Positions 1-10,543 of a DNA stretch of 64,000 nt are shown here, piece after piece; the first letter of the stretch is position 1, and the number at the start of each line of letters is the position of its first letter. Where the stretch lies: NCBI GenBank assembly GCA_026770025.1, contig JAMXDE010000018.1:1364001-1428000 (forward strand). The letters are read 5' to 3'. The notes below the pieces were generated by a model. The model ran no database searches. It was not told the DNA's origin and saw only the letters and a list, made by a program, of their open reading frames with translations. Source of the DNA: Craspedostauros australis (lineage: Eukaryota > Bacillariophyta > Bacillariophyceae > Mastogloiales > Achnanthaceae). The translations under genes were made by a program, and so were the position numbers.

Positions 1-1659
1 TGGAGCTGTTCGACTTTCATCCCAACACTCTGCTCAAGGTACTCAATGCAGGCCCTGGAACAGGATATCTGATGTGTCTCATGGTGTCCCTCTTCGGGCC
101 TTGCTCAGCACAATATGGTAAGTGATGGTCGTGATTCGTCGCTCTGCTATGACATGCTTTGAAATGATGTGAGCAGGTGGATCTTCGCTCATGCACACCT
201 GAATGTATGGGCCCATGCCTGAATTCTTTCTTTCTTCTTTCTCCTCCTGTCTGAGCAACATGTTGAGATGGTGCAGTTTTTGAGCTGCACACCTGCGAAT
301 CACACCAGACACTAGTTGTCATATGATCGGCACCAAGTTCCCTTGCTGCACGACTATGTTCCTATCGCTTCTCACATCTAACTACTTCTTGCCACGTCTC
401 GTCACATCACAACACATCCCGCACCTGGTGCTCCATTCCTCCACCAAATCAAATGACATGCATTGAGCTTCAACAAGAGGTGGTTCAGCGTTGCCACGAG
501 TCATTGCAAAGATGGACGCCAAATAATCTTGGAGCACAGAAGATTGATGACATTCATGTCATCCAGGCAACGCCCTGGAAATAGCCGCAGACAAAGGAGA
601 GGCCCCATTTGTGTTTGACCGGATCTACACCGGGCTGGTATCAATATCGCGTGCATATTGAAAATACAGAATCTCCTCAAACCAGAGACGGTATCTTCAT
701 CGCACCAGGTAGGTGCCATGCGGCGACGCTCATGACAAACGGTCTGTTGATAATCGCCCACAACCTTCACCACCATCCGTTCACCTGTTCAAGCCAGCAC
801 AGCCCTTCGACGGTCCATTGCTGTCAATTTGCAATGGGCCTGTTGCTCGTCACCCACTGTGCAATTATTGGAGATCATTTTGCTCTGTTCCTTGTGCGAA
901 GCGAACAGTGGACTGCTGTGCGCTGCGCCACAATGCCAACGCCAATTCACCACGATGCAATAGAATCTGACGCCTTGGTACCCACCTCTTGCTCTTCATC
1001 GTTGCATTGCAAATGAACAACAAACGAACACATACTTTCGCATCATCCGAATCGATGCAACGATTTGAGTGGATGATGAATTCATCATGGTTTCGCGGAG
1101 GGACAACTGTGTGGATCCATCTTCGGTGATCCCGCCGAAGACTCAAGGTTTCACAAACACTGTTGAATCCGCAGTCCGTTTCAGCGGAATGGTGGAAGAT
1201 GCCCATGGCACAAATGAAGTTGTCATCCTCAGTCGAATATGGAGCCGTCCTTATCAGCCACTACCGTGATAGCTTCCGAGAGCCGTTCAAATATCTCATG
1301 ATGTGTGTCAATGCCAACGTCGTGCAGCCAATCGTGCCACAACCAGCACATCATGCCAACATTGCAGCTGTCCTCCCCAACGTCTCGTGGATGGAAATCG
1401 CGTCCTACACACCCAAAGATTGTAAGTTGAGATCCAGAGAGACTCCAATTCTGTTTCAGGTGCCACTGCCTTGCCATCGCTGAGATTGCCTTCATTGTGT
1501 GAAGTGGGGGGATTCGAGATGTCGACCGAACTCTCATTCTATTTTCAAGATTTTGGCACTCTTCCCTTCACTTCTTCAGTTGTGCCGCATGTTCCCTCGC
1601 TTTCCTTTCTCACAAAGGACCCATGACTCAACTGCGCAACTTCACAACTCCACCACCAT
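1..1659. other. No recognisable gene
   Basis: Only short overlapping open frames on both strands, none with a recognisable motif or consistent coding character. Nothing annotated. Confidence 0.5.
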
Positions 1660-2417
1660 GTGTTCCAAAGACCTCATACCGAGGTTGAGATCCTCAAGCG
1701 GAGACTGAAGGAAGCGCGGCAGGAGGACCATGAGGCCAATGAGGCCCGTCCAGCAGCCGAAGTGAGGTATTGTATGGTCACGCAAGATCGGGATGTTCAT
1801 CGACTGCTCGCTCGCGCTTCCAGTTGGCTTCACGCTAAATCAGATCCAATCTCTCGCGACAAGGTCGCCAGCAAGGAACCATGTCGAATATTCTGGACTA
1901 CTGAGAGGTTGATTCACTCTTCGCAGATCAACACATGATCATCTTGATGCCAGAATGTCCAACCAATCCAGAGATTTCGACATCGGCGCGGACAGCTGCG
2001 GAGAGGAGGAAGACGATGACATCAGTGACAATGCGGGCAAACAAAACCTTTCCGGCGACATCGCCGATGTTGACATTGGCGATGACGAAAGTCATGTTGA
2101 CAATGGAGATGGCAGAAGCTTGCAGGACGGAAGTGAGATGGATCAGGGATCCACATGAAATGGTCATGAACGAAGTAAGCATGGAGGCCAACGACGACAA
2201 CAGCGACGACAACAGCAGTGACATGGAATTTTTCGATCCATGTGAGCACATGTCCAACGATGATCTTTTCACATCCGGTGCGCCGATCAGCACATCTCAG
2301 AAGTTGCAGACACAAGCGCAGGCACAACAAGGCATGGCAGGGTCCTCAAGCACACTGAGAGCCATCGCACATCGTCACCAAACAAGAGCGGCGTCGTTCT
2401 GCGGAGAGGACGGATGA
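1660..2417 (+). pseudogene. Decayed acidic coiled-coil-like protein remnant
   Basis: Three plus-strand frames carry successive protein-like segments. One (from 1660) has a short heptad-like stretch (EVEILKRRLKEARQEDHEAN). Another (1955-2158) is very rich in Asp, Glu and Gly. A third (to 2417) holds further Asp/Ser-rich sequence (DDNSDDNSSDMEFF). The frame changes between pieces suggest frameshifts or unannotated introns. I do not recognise the family, and low-complexity acidic repeats can produce such frames by chance, so this is a weak call. Confidence 0.2.
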
Positions 2418-2852
2418 GGAGAATTCCACTTCCCTGCCGCACGCACATGTGCGTGTGTACTCGCACGAACACATGCTGGCACACAAACACTGAAGAACAG
2501 ACGGAGGACAGAAAGGCCAACAATGAGAAGATATCTCGATCACATTGCATCGCCACGTATCGATGTGATCCGGAAACGTCATCAAGATAACAAATTAAGA
2601 GTACATCTTCACACGTTACAATACGGTCGTGTAACAATCGCTTGCATCCTGTGCGGCGCCGCGCCTTGCCAGTTGTGCATTCTGGTACTTCCATGTGCTA
2701 GTATAGTATGATATGGTACCTTTGCCCATGACTTCAAGGGGGCATATCCGAAGATGAACCACACAACCTGACTGCAGTCTCAACCGCTCTGTCCAGACGT
2801 TCATACGAGTGCACTTGCGTGCTCGTCGTTCAACTCGTCGAGTATTCTAAAC

Positions 2853-3155
2853 TTGTCTTGTTCGAGGCCAGCTCATCGAGGAAGCGCTATGTGCGAACTA
2901 AAACAAAGACTCGGTGATGCCATGCTTGGCTATCTGGAACGTCTGTGTCTGCAGGAGGGGGCATCCTGTATCTTCGTCTTCAGCACGCAGACGACGGAAT
3001 GGTTCATCGAATGCGGATTTGACGAGGTCGATGTCAGCTGGCTGTCACCCAGCCATCACAGCGCGTGCGATACCAAGCGCAACAACATGATATGCATCAA
3101 GAAGATCACCAATGTTCGGGGTTTGGATGCTTCCGAACTGTGGTGGAATAGATAG
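2853..3155 (+). pseudogene. Truncated GNAT acetyltransferase fragment (NAGS-like C-terminus)
   Basis: The 100-codon frame resembles the C-terminal half of a GNAT fold of the N-acetylglutamate synthase type. It has a helix (RLGDAMLGYLERLCLQEGAS), a beta strand plus the usual Ser-Thr-Gln-Thr and Trp-Phe-x-x-x-Gly-Phe motif (VFSTQTTEWFIECGF), and a closing strand before Lys-Lys-Ile. The N-terminal half, with the first strands and most of the acetyl-CoA loop, is absent and I cannot find it in the 400 bases upstream. It is probably a gene relic or an isolated last exon. The family call rests on motif resemblance only. The following bases to about 3660 hold nothing I can identify. Confidence 0.4.
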
Positions 3156-3914
3156 ATTACACAAGAAAGGTGCAGTGGGTGCAATGGGCACAATGCATAG
3201 TCGTATGTAACGTATTATAGGAGCTGCACTAGCACATCACATCACAACACAGCATAGTATAGCATACGAGCATTTTATGGTGTGTATTTGTTGCGCTCTG
3301 CTTTGCTCTACTCTACTCTACCAATACATGACGATTGTGCCAGTGGCCGTGCCATTGACAAGGCACCAACAGAGATGAATGATCAGAGGATGCATCGTTG
3401 GTGCTCCAGTGACGAGTACGGATGCTTGGACTTGATGGCAGCGAAGATCATGAGGGTTGCACATTTGTGATGAAAAGAAAGCGGAGTACTGGCATGGTAC
3501 GATGTGGTACAGATATACAAGTGCGGCGACAACAGAGAGAAGCCTTTGCCATTCGATTGGTTTGTGCGACACACACCGATTGTGCTGGCGCTCCGATCGA
3601 CGCAGTTGAGGCCTTGGAGCGTTTTGTGTGTGTGGTTCGGCTGGAATTTTTCCGACCAGAGCGGCACAACACAACGTGACGGCTTCACAACGCGATGGCT
3701 CCACGACGCACACCATTCACGACACAAAAATAACGGTCTGTGTCACAAAATCGCATCACTCATCACAAAACACAAAATACAAAACACAAAACACAAAACA
3801 AACATCACACACCACACATCACAATCCTCCATGCCATCCAACAGACGATGCGCACACGGGCACTCCAATCACAGGTGCGCCTATAACATATACTACTACT
3901 ACTTTGATTTGCAG

Positions 3915-6464
3915 CTACACCTCTGCTGTGTTGGTATCCTGCCCTGCTTTGCTGTGATGCTCGTCCTTGCCAGCGAACATGGCCACGTCGAATGTGTTCA
4001 TGGCGGGTGCTGCTTTGGCTTTGCTATTGCTGTTGCGAGGCTCAATGATCTCGGCTTTGCTCTTGCTGGGTATCTTCTTCTTCTTGCCTTTCTTCTGGTG
4101 TTCAGCCTCCTCGTTGGCTTTGGTGGTCGCGACGATTTGCTCCTCCAGCAACGGAATGAGGCTGCTGGTTGTTGGCAGGTTCGTTTTCAGGCACTGCAGA
4201 GCACTGATAGCCATCACCTTCAGGGCATCATTGTACATACCTTTCATGTCAGGCTTGGCATATTTGAAGCCAGCTGATTTGTCTTTCTTGCCTGTTGCAG
4301 TTGGTTTCTTGGTGGTCATGTTGGTTGCCTCATCATCATCCTCCTCCAACGCGAAGTCCATGTGAGACACAGTCACACCGATCTCGTTGCCGTCCTTGTC
4401 AGTTTCAGTGAACGTTTGTTTCCGCACATTCATGCTCAGTCCCTTGCGCTCCGTCACAAATTCGTCACCTCCTTCCGCAGCACAAATTGCGTAGGCAATC
4501 TGATGGTGACGAACATACGCACGCGCCAGCTTGTCCAGCCCAAATTGCTCCCAACAGGTTTTGCAAGCTTCCCACAACGCATCAGTGGTGAACATGCGAC
4601 TCCCGTGGTGCTTACCTTGATGTGCTGACACGTGTTTCGACATCGCTGGGAATATCGCATCGTCTTTCACGTTCGTGATGGGAGAATTCGATGGTTGAAA
4701 TCGTAGATGCCATCCGCGACTGTCGAACTCCTCGTTGATGAACCTGAGTAGTTCCGTGTCTCTGTGTGGCCCTGCGCCATCCATCTGGTACCGAATCACC
4801 ACGTTCTTGCCCGTTTCGTCCCTGATTTTGTTGGCGAGCGAATCCAGTGCGGGGAGTTCTTTTTCGCGGAAGAATTTCTTGAGGCTGTATTTCGGCTTGG
4901 GCTTATCAAGACGACCATCTGTTTCCTTGCTGCCTGTGATCTCCAGTGCTTGGAAGTACAGTTCACCCTTCACACGAGAGATTTTGTTGGGATCAGGAAG
5001 GTGCTTGTACTTGGTTGGCGAGACCCAAGTTCGCTGGTACGTATTCTTCTGCGCTGGGACCATGCGCCCAACACGTTCAAAGCTAACCCGATACGCCTTT
5101 CCTCCTTTCGCAAAACAGTTATTTGTTGGGGCGAACGCTGTTGATGCAATCGCCATGGTCTTTTCGATGTGGCACTTGTGGTGCACAGCATGGTCAACAG
5201 GCTTAACTCCCATCTGGGGCACATGTTTGAGGTTGCGCCGAGCGACAATAGAGTAGAACCACTTTTCGTCCATGTGGACAACAACAACTTGCGTTTTCAG
5301 GAACAGCTCCGCTGATTCCCAGAACACACAGAAGTCCTTGGCCCACCTGTCGCGCTTCACCTTGATGTCGCCCTTGATCTTGGGGAGCATTGTTGTAGAA
5401 CGGTAGTTGCTGCCCTCCAATCCCATCACGTATGTTCGAATGGTGTTCGCGCAAACGCATTGGACATTGCCCCTTCCTGCTAGTTCGCGTGCAATATCGT
5501 CCCACGAGATTGCGCCATTGCATCGTTGCAACACATCCTGGAGCTCAAATTGCAGGAACGGACCACGCTCCAACCACGAATCAGACAGGGATTTTGCGGA
5601 TGCCAGCTCTTCAGGAGAAGCAGAGGCATAGGCATAAGAGATGTCTTCAGGCGGCAACCGTTGTTGTGGATGTTTGAGCTGCAGTTGTTTCGCGAAGATG
5701 GCACGCGGCGTGAAGTATTGCTGTTGCTTCTTGGGGCAGGTGAAGATGGTGCTGCCTGCATCACTGCGCTTCTTCCGTTCCAGCTTGTTCTTTTGGAATT
5801 TCTTGATGTTGCTTGCAACAGTGGTGGCACCAATATCCCAAGCATGGGCGATCAATTTCGTGTTGGCTGGGATCGCACCCAAGTTGAAGTAGAGAACGAT
5901 GTAGTTGTGCTTGTCTTGCGTATCAAGTTGTTTCTTTCTATTGGTGGGCTTAGTGTTGCTACGCCCTCCATCCTTTCGCAACCATCCTTTTGTTTTCGCG
6001 CCTCTCTTCATCTGCTTGTTGAGACGGTCGATTGCTGTTTCCTTCTGCTGACGTGAGACCTCGAGAAAAGCAGCGATGCTGGCTTCTTGCGATTCCGTGG
6101 TAGTTGGGGATGGTGTGGGGGGCTTAGCCTTGTTGTTGACACGCACAGCAGCGACGGAGTGATGCTGGGGAGAAAGGAGGGAAGGCTTAGCAAGGCCACC
6201 AGCAGTGCGAGTCCGTGCGAAGGTAGCGAGGCTGTGTGGCGCGCACAGATCCTCACGAACAACATACATTCGGCTCTGCCCCATCACTGGGGTCACCATG
6301 ACCATTGCCACCTCTCCTGGTGCAAGAGGCCCATCGCGTTTGACTGTAGCACCATCCGTGGTCTGCTTCATTGCAAACTCAACATGACATACGCCCAGGT
6401 CACGGAGCTTGCCACCTGAGCGTTGGTGGGGTGCCACCTTCACACAATCACCAGCGCGCAGCAT
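3915..6464 (-). CDS. Mariner-like transposase, DD39D type, 849 aa
   Basis: Cut-and-paste transposase predicted to act in the nucleus on the element TIRs. The first catalytic Asp is residue 399 in VVVHMDEKWFYS, a sequence typical of plant and protist mariner transposases. The second is residue 562 in YQMDGAGPH, and the third is 601 or 602 in PITNVKDDAIF, giving DD38D or DD39D spacing. Residues 150-345 are basic and helical, as expected for the DNA-binding region. Residues 1-100 form an extra N-terminal domain, and the tail after about 640 is Lys-rich, so the protein is much longer than ordinary mariner transposases (about 340-500 aa). It starts at an ATG and stops at TAG with no break. The second copy at 36.7-39.3 kb has the same architecture but in-frame stops. 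Confidence 0.85.
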   Translation of the reverse strand: MLRAGDCVKVAPHQRSGGKLRDLGVCHVEFAMKQTTDGATVKRDGPLAPGEVAMVMVTPVMGQSRMYVVREDLCAPHSLATFARTRTAGGLAKPSLLSPQHHSVAAVRVNNKAKPPTPSPTTTESQEASIAAFLEVSRQQKETAIDRLNKQMKRGAKTKGWLRKDGGRSNTKPTNRKKQLDTQDKHNYIVLYFNLGAIPANTKLIAHAWDIGATTVASNIKKFQKNKLERKKRSDAGSTIFTCPKKQQQYFTPRAIFAKQLQLKHPQQRLPPEDISYAYASASPEELASAKSLSDSWLERGPFLQFELQDVLQRCNGAISWDDIARELAGRGNVQCVCANTIRTYVMGLEGSNYRSTTMLPKIKGDIKVKRDRWAKDFCVFWESAELFLKTQVVVVHMDEKWFYSIVARRNLKHVPQMGVKPVDHAVHHKCHIEKTMAIASTAFAPTNNCFAKGGKAYRVSFERVGRMVPAQKNTYQRTWVSPTKYKHLPDPNKISRVKGELYFQALEITGSKETDGRLDKPKPKYSLKKFFREKELPALDSLANKIRDETGKNVVIRYQMDGAGPHRDTELLRFINEEFDSRGWHLRFQPSNSPITNVKDDAIFPAMSKHVSAHQGKHHGSRMFTTDALWEACKTCWEQFGLDKLARAYVRHHQIAYAICAAEGGDEFVTERKGLSMNVRKQTFTETDKDGNEIGVTVSHMDFALEEDDDEATNMTTKKPTATGKKDKSAGFKYAKPDMKGMYNDALKVMAISALQCLKTNLPTTSSLIPLLEEQIVATTKANEEAEHQKKGKKKKIPSKSKAEIIEPRNSNSKAKAAPAMNTFDVAMFAGKDEHHSKAGQDTNTAEV

Positions 6465-6499
6465 GCTTGCAACGTGAAGAGTTCAGTGGTTGCAGGATG

Positions 6500-7020
6500 A
6501 TACAACTACGTCCAATGTGGGTGAAGGTTGATAGAACTGTGTTATTGTGTGTGCTTGTTTGAAGTGATGGTTTACAAAGTGAAGTTTGTTGAGATTATGA
6601 GCTCATCAATAAGTGCTCATCATCTTCCTGTTTTCTACTTCTTGGCCCCACTAATGGTGCTATTCACCATTGTCCATCGTGTTGTAACCATGCCAAACTG
6701 CTGGTTACTCCTGCTAATTAGTGTATCTGTGTCCAAACATGTGCTATGACACATGTTTGGAGGTCTAATAGAGTCTCTTTGATCCTCTTGGATCATCTTC
6801 CTAATTTTGTCTTGGGTCTGAAACCCGCATCACATTTTCCGAATTCTTTCGAGTCGTTTTCTTGGATCTTTCGAATCGAAGTGTGATTGACACAAAGGAC
6901 TCAAGACTCGAACAACGATTGGATTGATTCAGCACACATGGTCTAACAACAAGGGAACTCATGGTGAATACTAGCTGTGTGCCAATAGAGGTTGCAAGCT
7001 GATTGTACAAGATTGGCTGG
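6500..7020. other. Copy-1-specific segment inside the mariner element
   Basis: These roughly 520 bases lie just upstream of the transposase start and have no counterpart in copy 2, which has about 60 different bases there. The segment contains a hairpin at about 6734-6761 (stem CCAAACATGTG, 6-base loop). I found no terminal repeats or target-site duplication, so I cannot tell an insertion from a replaced stretch. Confidence 0.4.
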
Positions 7021-7575
7021 TCATGACGCACACCAGGCACACAAGGAGAACAGCACAGCACAGCACAGCACAGCGCATCACCAGTCATTGACGCGCAGCC
7101 CAGCGCAGCGCACCACAGAACGGCATGGACAACACAGGAGGATGGTCACAAGGTGCCTTGTACCATCCACTCTTTCCTTTGTGGGAAGGTCACAGTCATT
7201 CTACATTCTGTGTAAGCTATGACTACAAGCAGCAGAGAAACAGGAGGAACTCGTTTGAGATGCGCTGTGTTTCCTCTGTCAACTTTGTGAGGAGGATTTT
7301 GTGCCTCCGCTGTGTCGTTGTGGAATGGATTCGCAATTCGGGACTCGCAAAGTGTTCTCATTGGTTGGCACATTCGGTAGAATTGTGGTTAATTTCCATG
7401 GCCCCCGACAGCAAAAACTGTTTGAGAACACCAAACACAACACAACAACATGACAATGGAGAAACACAACAAAACTCCTCAAGCGCCGCCGAACGGCATC
7501 ATCGTCACTGCAGCAACCAGCGGTCCATTGCAAGATCCGAGGGCATAGGCGGAACCGCCATGTAAAGATTGGTGG

Positions 7576-8037
7576 ATGAGCGAGAGGGTGATGCCGGAGT
7601 GGTTGATTTGGGGCCGTGGCAGGCCCACGCGCAAGCGACACGATTCAGAGGAACATCTGCTCGTTGGATATGGTCTCTGCCTGGAATGCACAGGCCATTC
7701 CAACGACTATTGATGGGCAAGACGCATCCAAGAGGATACGATGAAGATGCACACGAAGTTTGAGGGTCGGGGGTGGCCTGGAAGGTGCCCTCCGCAAGAA
7801 ACAAGTGGAGGGCAAGAGTTTTTTGGTGGGTGGCGGCGGACACACCACGTGACTTCGCTCGTGATGGGTGCCATTGGCAAGTCACCCAAATCGCAAAGCC
7901 ACCCATACAAGATGTGTTCGGAATCAACTCAAGATGACCAGGGCGGAGCCTTCTCCACGGATACGGTCTGTAAGAGGCTGCAAGGTGGGATGCACACAAA
8001 ATGGTTTTTTTTTGGTATCGCAAAAACTCCATGGTGA
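7576..8037 (+). pseudogene. Second mariner-borne ORF, copy 1, with in-frame TGA
   Basis: A plus-strand frame starting with ATG at 7576 matches the 115-codon ORF of mariner copy 2 (39891-40238) over most of its length. In copy 1 a TGA at 7711-7713 replaces a Gly codon, after which the frame continues to match. The peptide has a Cys-x-x-Cys-x3-His motif (LCLECTGH) and Trp- and Arg-rich stretches (EWLIWGRGRPTRKR). I do not recognise the family. An opposite-strand frame is also open here in both copies, so the coding strand is not certain. A near-identical block at 8040-8230 follows and may be coding or regulatory. Confidence 0.35.
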
Positions 8038-8628
8038 CATCAGCACATGGAGGTGTACCTTTGGAGGTACGAACTCCCAACCCATTCTGAACACATCAGT
8101 GTGTCGCCAGAGAATGTGGGAACGCATGAGGGGCATGTGGAGGAGCTGCAAGGATCGTATCGACGAGATACGGATCCAAATCCGAATGGCATCAGCATCG
8201 AAATCGTGTTTTCAAAATTTCTGCGTTTCAGTGCAGGGACAGTTTGGAGTATGAGATGCGGCTATCCGTGGAGAAGCTTCATGGGATGGACAGATGGGGG
8301 GTATGCGGAGCTAATGTGGTGCGCAGATTGTGAAAATGCCAGGGATGATAATGATGATCATGGGTGCTGAAGGGAGGGCAGCATGGTGCCATCGAGAATT
8401 TTTCGCACCCACCACCTGACAGACAGCAAGCCAAAACGACATTAAAAATAAAGTGCATACAAATTTAACTTCAATATTCAGAATCACTGATAGCCACTCG
8501 TCCGGATGCACTGTTTATTTTTAATTTTAAACGATGTGTTGTTGAGATATAACATCATAAGCAGTTGTTTGGATGGTTTTGGATGTGCTCTAATTTAGTC
8601 TACTTTATCACGACTCATCACGAGTAAA

Positions 8629-8689
8629 ACTCAAAAAACACTCCACAACTAGTGCTATCGCGACACCGTTTTACATTGAGTGCAGGTCG
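8629..8689. repeat. Right terminal inverted repeat of mariner copy 1
   Basis: It matches the right TIR of copy 2 at about 40935-40992, including ACAACTAGTGCTATCG and the outer TGCAGGTCG, and is followed by the dinucleotide TA (8690-8691), as expected for mariner insertion. Beyond that base the two copies diverge completely. Confidence 0.75.
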
Positions 8690-8987
8690 TACTCGTGATT
8701 TGATGCGACAACGTACTTCGATAGTTGTAACAATTTGTTCGAGAACATGATGGAACCTTCGATCCTCACAATTTGAGGAGACGAAATCAGCACGAGCACG
8801 ATCCGTCCACAATTGCGAGCATGCGACAATCTCGGAACTTCGTCCTGCCAACTGAAGGTGCGTCTCCCACTGGTACTCCTGCTCCCATACAACCACAACC
8901 ACAACCACGATCATACTAGTACAAATGCGGAGCCCTGCGACTGCCATTGCAACAGAATTTCTCGTTGCCCAGAATCCACACAACCGC

Positions 8988-9452
8988 ATGACAACAACCG
9001 AAATGACGACAGTCTCCGGTCACTGCTACTGCGGCGGCGTGACGTTCACAGTGACGCTGGCCGACACGGACCCAATCGAATTCAGTGAGTACTGCCACTG
9101 CAGCAGCTGCCGACGGGCGCATGCGGCTCCCCTGTTTCAGGGCGTCTGCTTGCCGCAGCGATGCATCACAGTGACGGCGGGCAAGGATCGCATCCGCCCA
9201 TTTCGCAAGGTGGGAGTCGAAGTGGAGCGTCAGTTCTGCGGGACGTGCGGCACGCGGTTGTTCAATGCCTTTGTGGCTTCGGAGATCGATGGTGGCGATA
9301 GCAACGATCAGGAACAGCTCTGCGTCTTCTTTCCCAGCACTCTGAGTGACGAGGATCAAGCAGCGTTGCCAGACAGGTTGCAACCGAAGACTCACAATCA
9401 CGAGAAAGAGTGCGTCCTGGATATGAAGCTTCTCCAGAAACTCACGAGCTGA
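8988..9452 (+). CDS. GFA / CENP-V domain zinc protein
   Basis: A protein of about 154 residues with the zinc ligands of the GFA (glutathione-dependent formaldehyde-activating enzyme-like)/CENP-V fold: Cys-x-Cys in HCYCGGV, Cys-x-Cys-x-x-Cys in CHCSSCRR, and Cys-x-x-Cys in FCGTCGTRLF, in canonical order. Length fits a single-domain member. Family members bind zinc, and some act on glutathione adducts; the substrate here cannot be told from sequence. The start chosen is ATG 8988 (MTTTEMTT); an upstream in-frame ATG at 8925 would add 21 residues with no clear function. It stops at TGA, unlike most intact frames nearby. It is transcribed toward the J-domain gene. Confidence 0.8.
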   Translation: MTTTEMTTVSGHCYCGGVTFTVTLADTDPIEFSEYCHCSSCRRAHAAPLFQGVCLPQRCITVTAGKDRIRPFRKVGVEVERQFCGTCGTRLFNAFVASEIDGGDSNDQEQLCVFFPSTLSDEDQAALPDRLQPKTHNHEKECVLDMKLLQKLTS

Positions 9453-9751
9453 TACGTGCGGTCAGGTGCTGCAACTGCCGACTTCGTCTCATCCCGTCCC
9501 ACGGAGGGAATGCGCTCGTGAGCGAACGACGTTGGGCAACATCGAACATAACCGTAGCGACGAAGACACAGAGGAGAACTTCGACAATTATTTGTAGATC
9601 TCTGCCCTTTCATTCCATCAACCCTTTCCTTGTCTGTATTCCATTACCATGTTGCAACGCTGTACCCGTGTTCATTGAGTAGAGTGCATAATCGTCGTCG
9701 AGTACTCAATTTCAGAGTAGAGTACTCTCCCGAAATACACTAAACTCTATG
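9453..9751. other. Convergent intergenic region
   Basis: It separates the 3' ends of the GFA gene and the J-domain gene. It contains copies of the palindromic octamer GAGTACTC around 9700-9730, which could form hairpins in either transcript. No other feature was seen. Confidence 0.4.
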
Positions 9752-10543
9752 TTATATTATCAGAGCGCACAGGATGACGATTGGTGTCGCGAAGGGCGCG
9801 ATGACCTTGCGGAACACCCACATGACATTGTTCAACGCCGATCGGACCACCGCAAGCACCTTATTGAACGCTGCCATCGTCTTTTCACGGCGCTTCGCTT
9901 GTAGCTTCCGGAAATGAGCATCGTACTCTTTGCGCGCCGCGCTATCCGTCAGCACCATCGCCGCCTCATCGACCGCAATGAAGGCCTCCTGCGCACGACC
10001 ATCGCGGTTCTTATCGGGATGCGTCACGCGCGATTGTTTGCGGAAAGCGCGCTTGATATCGCGCTCGCTCGTCTGCTTCAGCTTCAAGGCCGGGATGGTG
10101 ATGTTGAAGGCGATCTTGCGCGATGGTATTTGGATGTCCCAATTGCGAATGCCCAGCACGGCGTACAGGTCCTCATTCGCCTGCGCCTTGAGGATGCGAC
10201 GCACCACCTTGGCGTCCTTCTTCTTCTGCTGCAGCGCCTTCTTCTTTTGTTCGTCGTTCATCTTCTTGAGATCGGATTGGAACTTCTTCTCGCGGGCCGC
10301 CGCCAATCGATCGGCTTGTTCTTGCGCTTTCATTTCTTCTGGTGTCTTGGCTTTGCCACCTTGCTGTGGTGGATCCGCGCGCACTGGCTTCGGATCTTCG
10401 AATGGATCATCGTTGTTGGCATCCTGCGACTCCTCCAGAACCTCCCGCACGTAGTCAGCGTATGGATCTTGCTGTGCGGACGTGATGGTCATGAGGAGGC
10501 AGCTCACGAGCATCACGAGACTGATCCACGATGATGGCTTCAT
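9752..10543 (-). CDS. J-domain (DnaJ/Hsp40) co-chaperone with signal peptide and C-terminal anchor
   Basis: About 263 residues from ATG 10543. The N-terminus (MKPSSWISLVMLVSCLL, then TITSAQQD) is a good signal peptide, which decides the start; other in-frame ATGs upstream would bury it. A charged coiled region at about 60-120 is rich in Lys and Glu. The J-domain follows at about 124-207, with the essential HPD motif at 175-177 (VTHPDKNRDGR), so it should stimulate an Hsp70 ATPase. Between helix I (DLYAVLGI) and helix II (DIKRAFRKQ) there are about 25 extra residues. A hydrophobic C-terminus (FATPIVILCALII) suggests a membrane anchor. The ER lumen or membrane is the likely site. Stop is TAA. 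Confidence 0.8.
   Translation of the reverse strand: MKPSSWISLVMLVSCLLMTITSAQQDPYADYVREVLEESQDANNDDPFEDPKPVRADPPQQGGKAKTPEEMKAQEQADRLAAAREKKFQSDLKKMNDEQKKKALQQKKKDAKVVRRILKAQANEDLYAVLGIRNWDIQIPSRKIAFNITIPALKLKQTSERDIKRAFRKQSRVTHPDKNRDGRAQEAFIAVDEAAMVLTDSAARKEYDAHFRKLQAKRREKTMAAFNKVLAVVRSALNNVMWVFRKVIAPFATPIVILCALII

Larger units (their letters stand above)
3660..8689 (-). mobile_element. Mariner-like DNA transposon, copy 1 (left end lost)
   Basis: This segment is collinear with the complete element at 36217-40992. Similarity runs from about 3660 to 8689, where the right TIR ends and is followed by TA (8690-8691). No counterpart of the left TIR is visible between 2700 and 3660, so the left end has been deleted or replaced. 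The element carries a transposase on the minus strand and a second, plus-strand reading frame near its right end. Compared with copy 2 it has about 500 unrelated bases at roughly 6500-7020. Without its left TIR it should be immobile, although its transposase frame is intact. Confidence 0.8.

Noticed and set aside
609-1483. Overlapping plus- and minus-strand frames of 100-135 codons
   Set aside because: Both strands are equally open with no recognisable motif, consistent with chance.
3504-4277. A 257-codon plus-strand frame
   Set aside because: It overlaps the transposase 3' end in antisense and contains repetitive AC-rich sequence; the composition follows the opposite-strand Lys-rich tail.
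7505-8080. A minus-strand frame open in both mariner copies (191 and 177 codons)
   Set aside because: It is opposite to the second ORF; I favour the plus strand for its ATG start and motif content, but the choice is not certain.
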